Shown here one piece after another: positions 1-10,052 of a stretch of DNA of 64,000 nucleotides. Both the position numbers and the translations under genes were made by a program. Position 1 is the stretch's first letter, and every line of letters begins with the position of its first letter. The notes under the pieces are model-generated. The model did not search any database. It was not told the origin of the DNA and was given only the letters and a program-made list of their open reading frames with translations. The DNA is from Histophilus somni (GTDB taxonomy: Bacteria; Pseudomonadota; Gammaproteobacteria; Enterobacterales; Pasteurellaceae): contig NZ_JACHGQ010000003.1 of NCBI RefSeq assembly GCF_014202395.1, forward strand, positions 124,001 through 188,000, in the 5' to 3' direction.

Positions 1-1313
1 ATTACGAACATGGTCATAACGCAGTCCTAATTTGATGATGAAATTATTTAATTCCATGTTATCTTCAATAAATATACTGCGTCTATATTGTACCCCAGAT
101 GGCATATAATAAGGCTGATACCAACCAAAATTATACTCTGCACGTGTCGATTTTGAGGGATCCCACATCATGATATCTCGTTTACCCCGATGATATTGTA
201 TTCCTGTCTGTAAGGTATGTAGCATAATACCGGTGGCAAACTGTGACGTATTATTTAATTCAAATTGAGTATCTTGATATACTGTGTTGCTTGCATTTCC
301 CATACTGGCAACAAAGAACTTGGCAGCCTCTTTATGACGTTTATCCACTTGTTTTGTTCTTGCCCATCCAATTTTTGCTTCTAGATTAATTAAAGGATGA
401 TCTGATATGTAAGTCCAGTCTAGAGCAACACTTTCATCAGTTAGTTTGCGGTATACCAGTTTCCTTTTCCAAGCAATATCTTCTCCCCATTTTTGTATGT
501 CGGATATACTTGGTGAGGGTAAATTATCACGCATAGCGGCAAATGGTGTCCAACCGGAGTTATTGGAGCGTACAGCTGAAAGCGTCAATTGTTGCTTATC
601 TGAAGGATAAAAATTGACTTTTAATAGATAGCTCTTATTGTCATTTTCAGAGTATAAGAAACGAGAACCATCGGGGCGTTTTATGTTCTGGCTATTACGA
701 ACGGTTGTGTAAAATAAGCCCTCTAGATTTTTTGCTTGATTGCGTAGAAAAATTGCACCGCTCCAAATATTCTGTTTATCATTCGTATGGTAACTATATT
801 TAGCAAATCCACCAACATTTTGATTTTCATTGAGAAAGTCGCTCGGATTTTTAGTCATAAATTTTAAGGTTCCGCCAAATCCGCCATTCCCATATTTTGT
901 AGAAAAGCTGCCTTTATCAACCTCCACCCGACGCAGTAATTCCGGTTCTATAAATACAGATCCTTGACGATATCTTTCAAAGTTTTTTTGTATACCGTCT
1001 AATTCAATACGGACATCTTCACTATCACCAAATCCCCAAATATTGATATTTTGACCTCCCGGTCTAGGTGAACCGGACATATTGACACCGGGCAAAACAT
1101 TAACCAAGGCTGCGGCATTGTCAGCTTGCTGTCGGTCAATATGTTTTGTTAATAGTGTTGAACGTCCGATATCATACTGTTCATTTTGAACTAAGATGAC
1201 AGGAAGAGCGTCGTATTGTTGAGCGATTAATTTGCTTGTATAAAACGTAGATGAAAGCAATATAGTGATGATGTATGAAGGGGGGGGGGGAATTTAACAA
1301 ATTTATTGCACAT
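1..1313 (-). CDS. TonB-dependent outer-membrane receptor, partial, out of frame at a poly-G tract
   Basis: About 425 codons of one open frame run from the window edge to position 1278. They encode a signal-like stretch, the plug domain (NVLPGVNMSG, GFGDSEDVRIELDGIQ, VEVDKGSFSTKYG, GGTLKFMTKNP) and the start of a beta-barrel. The style is that of TonB-dependent heme or siderophore receptors; a TdhA-like heme receptor is possible but the ligand cannot be read here. No start codon exists in this frame: it meets TAA just upstream of the C run. The nearby ATG at 1313-1311 opens another frame that stops after about 24 codons past the tract. With 9 or 12 G instead of 11 this ATG joins the receptor frame and gives a leader ending near residue 33. 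The 3' part lies outside the window. A Fur-like site lies upstream. Confidence 0.85.
1280..1290. repeat. Poly-G tract (11 G), translational phase-variation switch
   Basis: Eleven consecutive G on the plus strand are eleven C in the receptor's coding strand, 21 nt after its probable ATG. With 11 units the ATG frame and the receptor frame disagree; 9 or 12 units would restore one open frame. Homopolymeric G/C tracts inside the first codons of surface-protein genes are the classic slipped-strand contingency device in this family. A homopolymer miscall in the assembly is the main alternative. Confidence 0.8.
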
Positions 1314-1344
1314 GACTATCGTAATTAATGTAAATAATTGGGAA

Positions 1345-1363
1345 TATAACTAATTATCATTTT
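1345..1363 (-). promoter_or_regulatory. Putative Fur box upstream of the TonB receptor
   Basis: The minus strand reads AATGATAATTAGTTAT. The first nine bases match the core of the Fur consensus (AATGATAAT) and the second half is degenerate. It lies about 35-50 bp before the receptor ATG, where an iron-dependent operator would be expected. The region is AT-rich, so a chance match is possible. Confidence 0.4.
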
Positions 1364-1507
1364 AATGTAAAGATTTTTATCCGAGAGAATAAAAAAGAAT
1401 ATGAATTGCATAAACATTCAATATAGAGTTCAAAGGTAAGCTACTTTGGGCGTTTTTCAGTGTTTTATTCATTATTTTTGTATTTATTCTCAAAAATTTT
1501 TTTATTT

Positions 1508-1545
1508 TTGTTCATTCCAATATTCCGCTATAATTGACCGCACTT
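1508..1545 (+). promoter_or_regulatory. Putative folP promoter with overlapping uptake signal
   Basis: A TATAAT hexamer lies at 1529-1534, with TTGTTC at 1508-1513 (spacer 15) or TTTTTG at 1505-1510 (spacer 18) as a weak -35. An uptake signal ACCGCACTT follows immediately at 1537-1545, at the expected transcription start. The rest of the 1314-1570 gap is AT-rich spacer shared with the divergent receptor gene. Confidence 0.45.
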
Positions 1546-1570
1546 TTAACTTGATTGCGTAGCAGAGCAA

Positions 1571-2398
1571 ATGAAATTACAAGCAAACAATAAAACTTTG
1601 GATCTTACTTTACCTAAAATCATGGGAATTTTAAATTTTACCCCTGATTCATTTTCTGATAGCGGACAATTTTTTCAGCTGGATAAAGCACTTATCCAAG
1701 CTGAAAAAATGCTGAAAGCTGGTGCTTCAATTATTGATATTGGTGGTGAATCCACCCGTCCTAATGCGGCAGAAGTAAGTTTGGAGCAAGAATTGGATCG
1801 TGTTGTGCCTTTAGTTGAAGCTGTAAGAAAACGTTTTGATTGTTGGATTTCAGTAGATACCTCTAAAGCTGAAGTAATGTTGGAAAGTGCTAAAGTCGGT
1901 ATGGATATAATCAATGATATTCGTGCATTACAAGAGCCTAATGCCTTAGAGACAGCGGTAAAATTAGGGTTACCGACTTGTATTATGCATATGCAAGGGC
2001 AACCTCGTACAATGCAACAAAATCCCCAATATAATAATGTAGGGCAGGAAGTATTGGAATTTTTACAAAATCACACCGCACTTTGTTTACAAGCGGGCAT
2101 GAAAAAAGAAAATATTATTTGGGATCCCGGTTTAGGTTTTGGTAAAACTGTGCAACAGAATTATAAATTATTACAGCAAGTTGCCCGATTTTGTCAGCAG
2201 GATATTCCTGTTTTAGTGGGGTTATCACGTAAGTCTATGATTGGTGCGGTGTTGGATAAACCTGTAGGACAGAGAGTAATAGGAAGTGCGACAGGTGCAT
2301 TACTTGCGGCAATGAATGGTGCAAAAATTTTGCGTGTACATGATGTTGATGAAACATTAGATGCATTGAAAATTTGGCAAGCAACAGAACAGGCTTAG
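1571..2398 (+). CDS. folP: Dihydropteroate synthase
   Basis: Cytosolic folate-pathway enzyme joining 6-hydroxymethyl-7,8-dihydropterin diphosphate to p-aminobenzoate; the target of sulfonamides. The 275 residues match the usual DHPS length and carry the family signatures: GILNFTPDSFSDSG (about 19-32), GGESTRP (58-64), NDI (about 115), DPGLGFGKT, GLSRKSMIG and the terminal RVHDV. An uptake signal ACCGCACTT at 2075-2083 is embedded in the coding sequence. The start ATG follows AGCAGAGCAA. Next comes glmM, the usual partner of folP in gamma-proteobacteria, and both probably share a transcript. Confidence 0.97.
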   Translation: MKLQANNKTLDLTLPKIMGILNFTPDSFSDSGQFFQLDKALIQAEKMLKAGASIIDIGGESTRPNAAEVSLEQELDRVVPLVEAVRKRFDCWISVDTSKAEVMLESAKVGMDIINDIRALQEPNALETAVKLGLPTCIMHMQGQPRTMQQNPQYNNVGQEVLEFLQNHTALCLQAGMKKENIIWDPGLGFGKTVQQNYKLLQQVARFCQQDIPVLVGLSRKSMIGAVLDKPVGQRVIGSATGALLAAMNGAKILRVHDVDETLDALKIWQATEQA

Positions 2399-2488
2399 TT
2401 TTAAAGAGTTGTTCTACAATAAGTTGATTTCACAGAGTGAAGGATAATTTTGCTTCTCTTGCGTTGATGAATAATCAAGGAACGAAAA

Positions 2489-3823
2489 ATGGCGGAACGT
2501 AAATATTTTGGAACTGATGGTGTGCGTGGCAAAGTAGGAAGTTATCCTATTACTCCCGATTTTGTGCTTAAATTAGGTTGGGCGGCAGGTAAAGTGTTGG
2601 CCACGAAAGGAACGGGTAACGTCTTGATTGGTAAAGATACACGTATTTCCGGATATATGTTGGAATCTGCATTAGAAGCCGGGTTGGCGGCTGCAGGACT
2701 ATCTGCCGCATTTACCGGACCAATGCCAACACCGGCAATTGCTTATTTAACACGTACTTTTCGTTCGGAGGCGGGAATTGTTATTTCTGCTTCACATAAT
2801 CCTTTTTATGACAATGGAATTAAGTTTTTTTCTGCACAAGGTACAAAATTACCTGATGATGTGGAAGAAGCAATAGAGGCTATGCTGGAACAGCCTATGG
2901 ATTGTGTTGAATCAGCTAAATTGGGGCGTGCAAGCCGTATTAATGATGCGGCAGGTCGTTATATTGAGTTTTGTAAAAGTACTTTTCCGGCACATTTAAG
3001 TTTAGATAAGTATAAAATCGTGGTGGACTGTGCAAATGGTGCAACTTACCATATTGCACCGAATGTCATGCGTGAACTTGGTGCAGAAGTTATTGAAATT
3101 GGTACGCAACCTGATGGTATGAATATCAATGAAAACTGCGGTGCAACAGATATCAAAGCATTACAAAATAAAGTATTGGAAACAAAAGCTGATATCGGTT
3201 TAGCCTATGATGGCGATGGTGATCGCTTAATTATGGTTGATCATTTTGGTAATAAAGTTGATGGCGATCAGATCTTGTTTATTATTGCTCGTGAGGCGTT
3301 ACGTTCAGGTAACTTAAAAGGTGGCGTGGTGGGCACGTTAATGAGCAATATGAGCTTAGAGCTCGCTTTAAAGCAATTGGGAATTCCATTTGTTCGTGCA
3401 AATGTAGGTGACCGCTATGTGTTAGAAAAAATGCAAGAATATAATTGGATTTTGGGTGGTGAAAATTCAGGTCATATTATTATTGCGGATAAAAATACTA
3501 CCGGAGACGGTGTGATCGCTTCCTTGGCGGTATTAGCTGAAATGGTGCAACATAAATTGTCTTTAAACGAATTAGCAAGTGCGGTGAAATTATTTCCACA
3601 AGTGTTAATTAATGTACGTTTTGCAGGTGGTGCAAATCCATTGGAAAGTGATGCAGTAAAAGCAGTTGCAACAGAGGTCGAAAAACAACTTGCAGGCAAG
3701 GGCAGAATTTTATTACGCAAATCCGGAACGGAGCCATTAATTAGAGTGATGGTGGAATGTGAGGATGCTGAACTGGCACAGCTCAGTGCAGAAAAAATTG
3801 CTGAGGCAGTTAGATCTAATTAG
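2489..3823 (+). CDS. glmM: Phosphoglucosamine mutase
   Basis: Converts glucosamine 6-phosphate to glucosamine 1-phosphate for UDP-GlcNAc, and so for peptidoglycan and lipopolysaccharide. The 444-residue product is full length for the GlmM branch of the phosphohexomutases. It shows the N-terminal YFGTDGVRG, the active-site serine loop [12 protein letters not shown] (phosphoserine about residue 102), the metal loop DGDGDR (about 241-246), the sugar loop GGENSGH and the phosphate-binding [12 protein letters not shown] near the C-terminus. The start is preceded by AAGGAACGAAAA. It follows folP by 90 bp and precedes sixA by 13 bp. Confidence 0.97.
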   Translation: MAERKYFGTDGVRGKVGSYPITPDFVLKLGWAAGKVLATKGTGNVLIGKDTRISGYMLESALEAGLAAAGLSAAFTGPMPTPAIAYLTRTFRSEAGIVISASHNPFYDNGIKFFSAQGTKLPDDVEEAIEAMLEQPMDCVESAKLGRASRINDAAGRYIEFCKSTFPAHLSLDKYKIVVDCANGATYHIAPNVMRELGAEVIEIGTQPDGMNINENCGATDIKALQNKVLETKADIGLAYDGDGDRLIMVDHFGNKVDGDQILFIIAREALRSGNLKGGVVGTLMSNMSLELALKQLGIPFVRANVGDRYVLEKMQEYNWILGGENSGHIIIADKNTTGDGVIASLAVLAEMVQHKLSLNELASAVKLFPQVLINVRFAGGANPLESDAVKAVATEVEKQLAGKGRILLRKSGTEPLIRVMVECEDAELAQLSAEKIAEAVRSN

Positions 3824-3836
3824 GTGTAATAGGATA

Positions 3837-4304
3837 ATGAAAATATTTGTAATGCGGCATGGCGAAGCAGAAGTGATGGCTAATTCGGATAAAGAACGCC
3901 GTTTAACCTCTCGAGGTCGGTTGCAAGTTAGCGAACGAGGTTATTGGTTAAAAACGGTTATTCCTGATTTTGATAAGGTTTTGGTAAGTCCTTATAGAAG
4001 AGCGGTAGAAAGTTTTGAAAAAATCGATGAGGCTTATCATCATCAACTAAGTTCAAAACAGGAAATTTGGGAAGGTATTACACCTTATGGAAGTAGTCAT
4101 TTGGTGATAGATTATTTATCCGTATTGGCAAATAAAGGTGTTGATAAGGTCTTGATTGTTTCACATTTACCTTTAGTGTGGGATATTGTCACAGAATTGT
4201 GTTCTAAACGTAGCCCTATCAGTTTTTATCCCTCTACAATTGTTGGTTTACAGTGGGATTGTGAGCAAAGTGCGGTCATTACGGAGATAAAATATCCGGA
4301 GTAG
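3837..4304 (+). CDS. sixA: Phosphohistidine phosphatase SixA
   Basis: Small histidine-phosphatase-superfamily protein of 155 residues. SixA dephosphorylates phosphohistidine on HPt domains and the nitrogen phosphotransferase protein NPr. The RHG motif (residues 7-9 of MKIFVMRHGEAE) supplies the catalytic histidine. A second histidine occurs in IVSHLPLV, and an arginine in SPYRRAVES. The frame is open further upstream inside glmM, but the ATG at 3837 is chosen because the conserved beta strand starts there and it lies just past the glmM stop. An uptake signal AAGTGCGGT is embedded at 4268-4276. Confidence 0.9.
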   Translation: MKIFVMRHGEAEVMANSDKERRLTSRGRLQVSERGYWLKTVIPDFDKVLVSPYRRAVESFEKIDEAYHHQLSSKQEIWEGITPYGSSHLVIDYLSVLANKGVDKVLIVSHLPLVWDIVTELCSKRSPISFYPSTIVGLQWDCEQSAVITEIKYPE

Positions 4305-4308
4305 TAAT

Positions 4309-5268
4309 ATGCAAAATAACGATTTCTTATCCGCCTTTATTTTTTCAACCAGCGTTACTCTGCCGACATTGTTAATGCTGATGTTGGGTGTTACGTTACG
4401 AGCAAAACGAGTCATTGATGATCGTTTCAGCGGACAAGCGACTAAAATTATTTTTAATATTACCCTGCCTGTTTTATTATTTTTAAGTATTTTTAAAAAT
4501 CCTGTGGATTATAGCCAACAAGTGCCTCTTTTATTGGTAGGAGTGGTTGGTACATTAATTTTATTTGTTGGTGCTGAGATTTTTGCCGCAAAATTTGTTG
4601 TCGATAAACGTGAAAGAGGCACTTTTGTGCAAAGTGTTTATCGAGGTAATAACGGCATTTTAGGTTTAGCATTTTGCATTAATGCTTATGGGGATTTAGC
4701 GTTGGCACCGGCGTCAATTTATGCGGCTGCATTAACTTTTTTATATAATATTTTAGGTGTTATTACGCTAAGTCGTTCTTTATCCGATGGTAAAGTCGGT
4801 GTCAAAAAAATTGTTTTCAATGTTTTAAAAAATCCATTAATTATTGGTATCTTACTCGGTATTTTGGCAAGTTTTAATCAGGTGGTTTTTCCAAAAGCAA
4901 TCTTGACGACCGCTGATTATCTTGCGAGCATGACCTTACCTTTAGCATTAATTTGTACCGGTGCCAGTATTGATGTGAAAGGATTATTTAAGATTAATGC
5001 GGTATCTTTATGGGCGAGTATCGGACGATTACTGGTCGCACCTATTTTTATGGTAGTGATTGGCAAAGTTTTAGGTATCACCGGTATACATTTAGGTATC
5101 GTGTTATTGATGTCTTCAACACCTTTAGCAACTGCGGCTTATGCCATGATCAGAGGAATGGGAGGCAATGCTGTAACAGCTGCGAATATTATTGGGTTGA
5201 CAACTTTTGGATCTATGTTTAGTTCTGTTACAGGTCTGTTATTACTGAATCAAATAGGCTGGATTTAA
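4309..5268 (+). CDS. AEC-family (auxin efflux carrier/malonate type) transporter
   Basis: Inner-membrane protein of 319 residues made almost entirely of hydrophobic segments, about ten predicted by eye. Family hallmarks are the N-terminal TLPTLLMLMLGVTLR, the discontinuous NITLPVLLFLSIF and YRGNNGILGLAF helices, the central KNPLIIGILLGIL and the C-terminal MSSTPLATAAYAMIRGMGG. AEC members export or exchange small organic acids, but the substrate cannot be read here. The gene begins 4 nt after sixA and is probably co-transcribed with it. An inverted uptake-signal hairpin closes the unit downstream. Confidence 0.85.
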   Translation: MQNNDFLSAFIFSTSVTLPTLLMLMLGVTLRAKRVIDDRFSGQATKIIFNITLPVLLFLSIFKNPVDYSQQVPLLLVGVVGTLILFVGAEIFAAKFVVDKRERGTFVQSVYRGNNGILGLAFCINAYGDLALAPASIYAAALTFLYNILGVITLSRSLSDGKVGVKKIVFNVLKNPLIIGILLGILASFNQVVFPKAILTTADYLASMTLPLALICTGASIDVKGLFKINAVSLWASIGRLLVAPIFMVVIGKVLGITGIHLGIVLLMSSTPLATAAYAMIRGMGGNAVTAANIIGLTTFGSMFSSVTGLLLLNQIGWI

Positions 5269-5344
5269 ATAATTTTTTCGTTTTTATTTGATTTTGTTAT
5301 TATTCGGTAACGTTTATATCGTGAATTTATTTTTTGGCAAAATA

Positions 5345-5382
5345 TAACCGCACTTTGGACTTATCTATAAAAGTGCGGTTTA
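5345..5382 (+). terminator. Inverted uptake-signal pair, probable terminator
   Basis: ACCGCACTT at 5347-5355 and AAGTGCGGT at 5371-5379 form an 11-bp stem (AACCGCACTTT/AAAGTGCGGTT) around a 13-nt loop, followed by a weak T-rich stretch. It sits between the AEC transporter and yoaA. Head-to-head uptake signals used as terminators are well known in Haemophilus. Confidence 0.7.
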
Positions 5383-5395
5383 AATTTATAAATCA

Positions 5396-7318
5396 ATGCA
5401 ACAAATCATTCAAACATTTTCCGACAACGGCGTATTAAGTAAAAATATCAACGGTTTTTGTCCTCGAGTTGAACAAACGGAAATGGCAAAAGCTGTAGCT
5501 CGGGCAATTCGTCAAAAAAGTACTTTAGTTGTGGAAGCCGGTACAGGAACAGGAAAAACATTTGCGTATTTAGTCCCGGCGTTATTGGCAAAAAAGAAAA
5601 CGATTATTTCCACAGGTTCAAAGAATTTACAAGATCAACTTTTTAGTCGAGATCTCCCCACTATAAAAAAAGCCTTGAACTATAGCGGTAAAATTGCCTT
5701 ATTAAAAGGACGAGCCAATTATTTATGTTTGGAACGCTTGGAACAAGTTATTGCTCAAGGCGTTTTGGGGAATAGAGAAGTGTTGGCGGATTTGGCAAGC
5801 GTACGTCGCTGGAATAATGCAACAAAAACGGGCGATTTAACTGAATGTGTTGAACTTGCGGAAGATAGCCCTATTTTACCGCAACTGACCAGTACGGCAG
5901 AAAGTTGTTTAGGGGCAGAGTGTCCTCATTATGCAGATTGTTATATTGCCCTTGCACGCAAAAAAGCACTTAATGCTGATTTAGTTGTAGTCAACCATCA
6001 TTTATTTTTTGCCGATATAGTCGTGAAAGAAAGTGGTTTTGGTGAATTAATTCCGCAAGCTGAAGTGATTATTTTTGATGAAGCACATCAACTTCCCGAC
6101 ATTGCAAGTCAATATTTCGGTCAAAGCATTACTTCTCGCCAATTTTTTGATTTATGTAAAGACATTAATATTGTTTATCGAACTGAAATAAAAGATATGG
6201 CACAGCTTGGTGTAGCTTCCGACACGCTGTTAAAAGCGGTGCAAGACTTTCGCTTATTGCTGGGTGAAGGGAATTTAAGAGGCAATTGGCGTGAAGTTTT
6301 ACGCCAAAGTGCGGTAGAAAAATCGTTCAGTTTGTTACAAGAAAAAGTAGATTTTACAGCGGAAGTTATCAAATTAGGGTTAGGACGTTCACAAGCGTTA
6401 GACAGTATTTTTGAGCGTATTATTCAGCTGAAAGCAATGCTTCAACGCTTACAAGCAACAGATATCGTAGGATTTTGTTATTGGTATGAAACCATGGGAA
6501 GGCAATTCGGTTTACATATTACACCTTTAACCGTTGCCGATAAATTTGGTGAACAAATGAAAGCTAAAGAAGTCGCTTGGATTTTTACCTCGGCAACTTT
6601 AGAGGTGGCAGGAACGTTTACTCATTTCTGCAAACGCTTAGGTATTGAAAAGGCGGAACAGCAAGTTTTACCCAGCCCATTTAATTTTACCGAACAAGCA
6701 CTATTTTGTGTACCTCGTTATTTACCCGTCACTAATCATCGTAACACATTAAATCAATTGGCTGAAATGTTATTGCCGGTGATTGAAAGTAATAATGGAT
6801 GTTGTTTTGTCCTTTGTACTTCTTATTTGATGATGAAAGGATTAGCTGAGTATTTTCGTGAACATAGTCAATTAAGTGTTCTGCTTCAAGGGGAAACTTC
6901 TAAAGGAAAACTGTTAGAGCAATTCATTAAAGAAGATCATTCCGTTTTGGTGGCAACGTCGAGTTTTTGGGAGGGTGTTGATGTGCGTGGAAAAGCTTTA
7001 TCTTTAGTGATTATTGATAAGTTACCTTTTACTGCACCGGATGAACCTTTACTTAAAGCAAGAATTGAAGATTGTCGTTTACAAGGTGGAGATCCTTTCA
7101 ATGATATTCAAATTCCGGAAGCGGTCATTGCCCTGAAACAAGGTGTTGGTCGTTTAATTCGAGATGTTACTGATCGAGGTGCGGTGATTATTTGTGATAG
7201 TCGGTTGGTTTTTCGACCTTATGGTGAACTATTTTTACATAGCTTGCCTAACGCAAAACGTACCCGAGATTTAAACAAGGTGGTACAATTTCTGGCTCAA
7301 ATTAAAAAGGAGAAATAA
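5396..7318 (+). CDS. yoaA: ATP-dependent DNA helicase of the DinG/YoaA family
   Basis: XPD-like superfamily-2 iron-sulfur helicase of 640 residues, the length of YoaA rather than the longer DinG. Walker A is AGTGTGKT (48-55) and Walker B is DEAH (230-233). Four cysteines at 113, 173, 178 and 184 fit a 4Fe-4S cluster between motifs Ia and II. C-terminal helicase motifs include SSFWEGVD and QGVGRLIRD. In E. coli YoaA pairs with HolC (chi) to rescue stalled replication forks. The start ATG has no strong Shine-Dalgarno and lies 17 bp after the uptake-signal hairpin. tsaB follows by 4 bp, as in other gamma-proteobacteria. Confidence 0.93.
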   Translation: MQQIIQTFSDNGVLSKNINGFCPRVEQTEMAKAVARAIRQKSTLVVEAGTGTGKTFAYLVPALLAKKKTIISTGSKNLQDQLFSRDLPTIKKALNYSGKIALLKGRANYLCLERLEQVIAQGVLGNREVLADLASVRRWNNATKTGDLTECVELAEDSPILPQLTSTAESCLGAECPHYADCYIALARKKALNADLVVVNHHLFFADIVVKESGFGELIPQAEVIIFDEAHQLPDIASQYFGQSITSRQFFDLCKDINIVYRTEIKDMAQLGVASDTLLKAVQDFRLLLGEGNLRGNWREVLRQSAVEKSFSLLQEKVDFTAEVIKLGLGRSQALDSIFERIIQLKAMLQRLQATDIVGFCYWYETMGRQFGLHITPLTVADKFGEQMKAKEVAWIFTSATLEVAGTFTHFCKRLGIEKAEQQVLPSPFNFTEQALFCVPRYLPVTNHRNTLNQLAEMLLPVIESNNGCCFVLCTSYLMMKGLAEYFREHSQLSVLLQGETSKGKLLEQFIKEDHSVLVATSSFWEGVDVRGKALSLVIIDKLPFTAPDEPLLKARIEDCRLQGGDPFNDIQIPEAVIALKQGVGRLIRDVTDRGAVIICDSRLVFRPYGELFLHSLPNAKRTRDLNKVVQFLAQIKKEK

Positions 7319-7322
7319 CAGA

Positions 7323-8039
7323 ATGATGACAACTTTATTAGCACTTGATACATCAACAGAAGCTTGTTCAGTCGCACTTTTATACAAAGGAGAAGTCACC
7401 TATTTTGATGAGTTGGCACAACGCACTCATGCTAAACGCATTTTACCAATGATCGATGAGATTTTGGTGCAGTCCGGTATTCAACTAAATCAATTAGATG
7501 CCTTGGTATTTGGGCGTGGACCAGGGAGTTTTACCGGTGTACGTGTTGGTGCGGGGATTGTGCAAGGCTTAGCTTTTGGGGCGGATTTGCCTGTGATTCC
7601 TATTTCTAATTTAACCGCAATGGCACAACAGGCTTATGAGCAATATGGAGCGGAACAAGTTTTGTGTGCAATTGATGCCAGAATGAACGAAGTTTATTTT
7701 AGTCAATTACAGGCAGAAAAAGTGCGGTTGGAAAATACTGATTTTGTTCAATGGCAAGAGTTAGTCAACGAACAAGTTTGTTCGCCACAGCAGGCCTTAG
7801 CTCAATTAAAAGATATCCAGATTGAAGATTGGACAATGGTCGGTACCGGTTGGGAATATGCTGAATTCACCGTAGCGGGATTGAGTGAGAAGACGCAAAT
7901 TGATTTACCATCTGCCCGTTATATGCTTTCTCTGGCTTTGCCTTTTTATCATCAAAAACACTGGATAAGTGCGGTAGAAGTTGAGCCTGTTTATTTGCGT
8001 AATGAAGTAACTTGGAAGAAGCTTCCAGGACGTGAATAA
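7323..8039 (+). CDS. tsaB: tRNA threonylcarbamoyladenosine biosynthesis protein TsaB
   Basis: ASKHA-fold protein of 238 residues that with TsaD and TsaE transfers the threonylcarbamoyl group to A37 of ANN-decoding tRNAs. The N-terminal LLALDTSTEACSVAL and the later GRGPGSFTGVRVG (about 63-75) are family hallmarks. Two ATGs stand in tandem (7323 and 7326) after an AAGGAG at the end of yoaA, and either may be used. An uptake signal lies within the gene at 7720-7728. The yoaA-tsaB pairing and the fadD-rnd genes that follow match the E. coli yoaA-yeaZ-(yeaY)-fadD-rnd order; no slp/yeaY gene is present here. Confidence 0.94.
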   Translation: MMTTLLALDTSTEACSVALLYKGEVTYFDELAQRTHAKRILPMIDEILVQSGIQLNQLDALVFGRGPGSFTGVRVGAGIVQGLAFGADLPVIPISNLTAMAQQAYEQYGAEQVLCAIDARMNEVYFSQLQAEKVRLENTDFVQWQELVNEQVCSPQQALAQLKDIQIEDWTMVGTGWEYAEFTVAGLSEKTQIDLPSARYMLSLALPFYHQKHWISAVEVEPVYLRNEVTWKKLPGRE

Positions 8040-8189
8040 TTCATGATGTGTTTATTTTTCTATTGCTCGTGTACTTGCTGAATTTTATTTTGAAGAAAAT
8101 CTTGATTTATAGGGGAAGATTGAAAGATGTTTTATTGCATTGAGGTTTTTGCTAAGAGAAATAAATCTGCTCAAAATAAAAAATTGAAG

Positions 8190-8195
8190 TATAAT
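8190..8195 (+). promoter_or_regulatory. Probable -10 element of the fadD promoter
   Basis: TATAAT lies 70 bp before the fadD start, with no good -35 hexamer at standard spacing. The remaining 8040-8264 gap is AT-rich and shows no reading frame; in E. coli a lipoprotein gene (yeaY) occupies this place. Confidence 0.4.
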
Positions 8196-8264
8196 GCACC
8201 CGATTTTTCACAGAAAAATAGTAAAAATGATAGAAATATCAGTTAATTAAAGAGGATAAATACC

Positions 8265-9947
8265 ATGCAAAAACCTTGGTTTCAAAATTACCCTGAGGGC
8301 TCACCGCTGGAACTGGATACTTCAAAATATGAAAGTTTGTTAGACATGCTTGATAAAGCTATTCGTGAGCATCCTGATCGTCCGGCTTATGTAAATATGG
8401 GGCAGGTTTTAACTTTCCGTAAATTAGAAGAACGTAGTCGAGCTTTTGCTGCTTATTTACAAAATGAACTAAAATTAAAGCGAGGTGAGCGTGTTGCTTT
8501 AATGATGCCAAATTTATTGCAATATCCCATTGCATTATTTGGAACTTTGCGTGCAGGTTTGGTTGTGGTCAATGTTAATCCACTTTATACACCGAGAGAA
8601 CTGGAGCATCAATTACAGGATAGCGGTGCAATAGCAATTGTTGTGGTATCAAATTTTGCGTCAACTTTAGAAAAAGTCGTTTTTAATACGAATATCAAGC
8701 ACGTCATCCTCACTAGAATGGGGGATCAGCTCTCTTTTGGTAAACGTACTTTGGTCAATTTTGTAGTGAAATATATTAAGAAATTGGTGCCAAAATATAA
8801 GTTACCGAGTGCGGTAACATTTCGTGAAGTTTTGGCTGTCGGTAAAAACCGTCAATATGTACGTCCACAAGTGGAACGCACTGACTTAGCCTTTTTACAA
8901 TATACAGGTGGCACAACAGGTGTGGCAAAAGGTGCAATGTTGACACATGGCAATATTATTACAAATATTTTTCAAGCGGCTTGGATTGCCTCACCCTTTG
9001 TAGGCGATCATAAAAAACAGCGTAAAGCCATTATAGCTTTACCGCTTTATCATATATTTGCATTAACAGCAAACTGTTTACTTTTTATTGAATTAGGTAT
9101 TACCGCAGTTTTAATTACTAATCCTCGTGATATTGACGGTTTCATTAAAGAATTAAAAAAACATCGTTTTGTAGGGATAACAGGGGTGAATACTTTATTT
9201 AATGCCTTGCTGAATAATGAAAACTTTAAAGAGGTTGATTTTTCCGCATTGAAGTTGTCTGTGGGAGGCGGTATGGCTATCCAACAATCTGTAGCGACTC
9301 GTTGGCATGAATTGACTGGTTGCAATATTATTGAAGGCTATGGAATGACAGAATGTTCGCCTTTAATTGCAGCATGCCCAATCAATGTAGTTAAACATAA
9401 TGGAACTATTGGTGTTCCAGTACCGAATACAGATATTAAAATTGTCAAAGATGACGGTTCTTTAGCTGAACTTGATGAACCTGGAGAACTTTGGGTTAAA
9501 GGTGAGCAGGTAATGCAAGGGTATTGGCAACGTCCAGAGGCAACGGAAGAAGTGTTAAAAGACGGTTGGCTGGCAACGGGTGATATCGTTATTATGGATA
9601 AAACTTATAGTTTACGCATAGTAGATCGTAAAAAAGACATTATTATTGTATCTGGTTTTAATGTTTATCCGAATGAGATTGAAGATGTTGTAATGCTTAA
9701 TCCTAAAGTAGCGGAAGTTGTTGCTATTGGTATTCCGGATGAAGTTTCAGGTGAAAAAATCAAAATTTTTGTTGTGAAAAAAGATGATAGTTTAACTCGT
9801 GATGAAATACGCCAGCATTGTCGTCAATATCTTACAGGGTACAAAATTCCGAAATATATTGAATTTCGTGATGAATTACCGAAAAGTAATGTAGGTAAAA
9901 TTTTGCGTCGAGTATTACGTGATGAAGAGCTGGCAAAACATGCGTAA
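8265..9947 (+). CDS. fadD: Long-chain fatty acid-CoA ligase
   Basis: Membrane-associated acyl-CoA synthetase of 560 residues, the same length class as E. coli FadD. The ATP/AMP signature [18 protein letters not shown] lies at about residues 213-230. Later motifs are GYGMTECSP, the hinge aspartate in [29 protein letters not shown] (the fatty-acid-signature region) and the C-terminal catalytic lysine in [13 protein letters not shown]. The start is preceded by AAAGAGGATAAATACC. It activates exogenous fatty acids as CoA thioesters. A strong hairpin terminator follows directly. Confidence 0.95.
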   Translation: MQKPWFQNYPEGSPLELDTSKYESLLDMLDKAIREHPDRPAYVNMGQVLTFRKLEERSRAFAAYLQNELKLKRGERVALMMPNLLQYPIALFGTLRAGLVVVNVNPLYTPRELEHQLQDSGAIAIVVVSNFASTLEKVVFNTNIKHVILTRMGDQLSFGKRTLVNFVVKYIKKLVPKYKLPSAVTFREVLAVGKNRQYVRPQVERTDLAFLQYTGGTTGVAKGAMLTHGNIITNIFQAAWIASPFVGDHKKQRKAIIALPLYHIFALTANCLLFIELGITAVLITNPRDIDGFIKELKKHRFVGITGVNTLFNALLNNENFKEVDFSALKLSVGGGMAIQQSVATRWHELTGCNIIEGYGMTECSPLIAACPINVVKHNGTIGVPVPNTDIKIVKDDGSLAELDEPGELWVKGEQVMQGYWQRPEATEEVLKDGWLATGDIVIMDKTYSLRIVDRKKDIIIVSGFNVYPNEIEDVVMLNPKVAEVVAIGIPDEVSGEKIKIFVVKKDDSLTRDEIRQHCRQYLTGYKIPKYIEFRDELPKSNVGKILRRVLRDEELAKHA

Positions 9948-9958
9948 AAATAAATATC

Positions 9959-9986
9959 AAGTGGGCGATTAAACGCCCACTTTTTG
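9959..9986 (+). terminator. Rho-independent terminator after fadD
   Basis: AGTGGGCG and CGCCCACT form an 8-bp GC-rich stem around ATTAAA, followed by TTTTTG. It begins 12 nt after the fadD stop. Confidence 0.9.
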
Positions 9987-10052
9987 TGTATCGTTTTACC
10001 CACAATGATGTAGCCATGAGAAAGGTTATTGAATAATAGATAATTAGCAAGT

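Noticed and set aside
1258..1260. TTG codon in the receptor frame just after the tract as a possible start
   Set aside because: It has no Shine-Dalgarno and would remove half of the signal peptide. The ATG/poly-G arrangement explains the frame better.
8040..8264. A missing yeaY/slp lipoprotein gene between tsaB and fadD
   Set aside because: The 225-bp gap is AT-rich with stops in all frames and no lipobox, so there is no gene or recognisable remnant.
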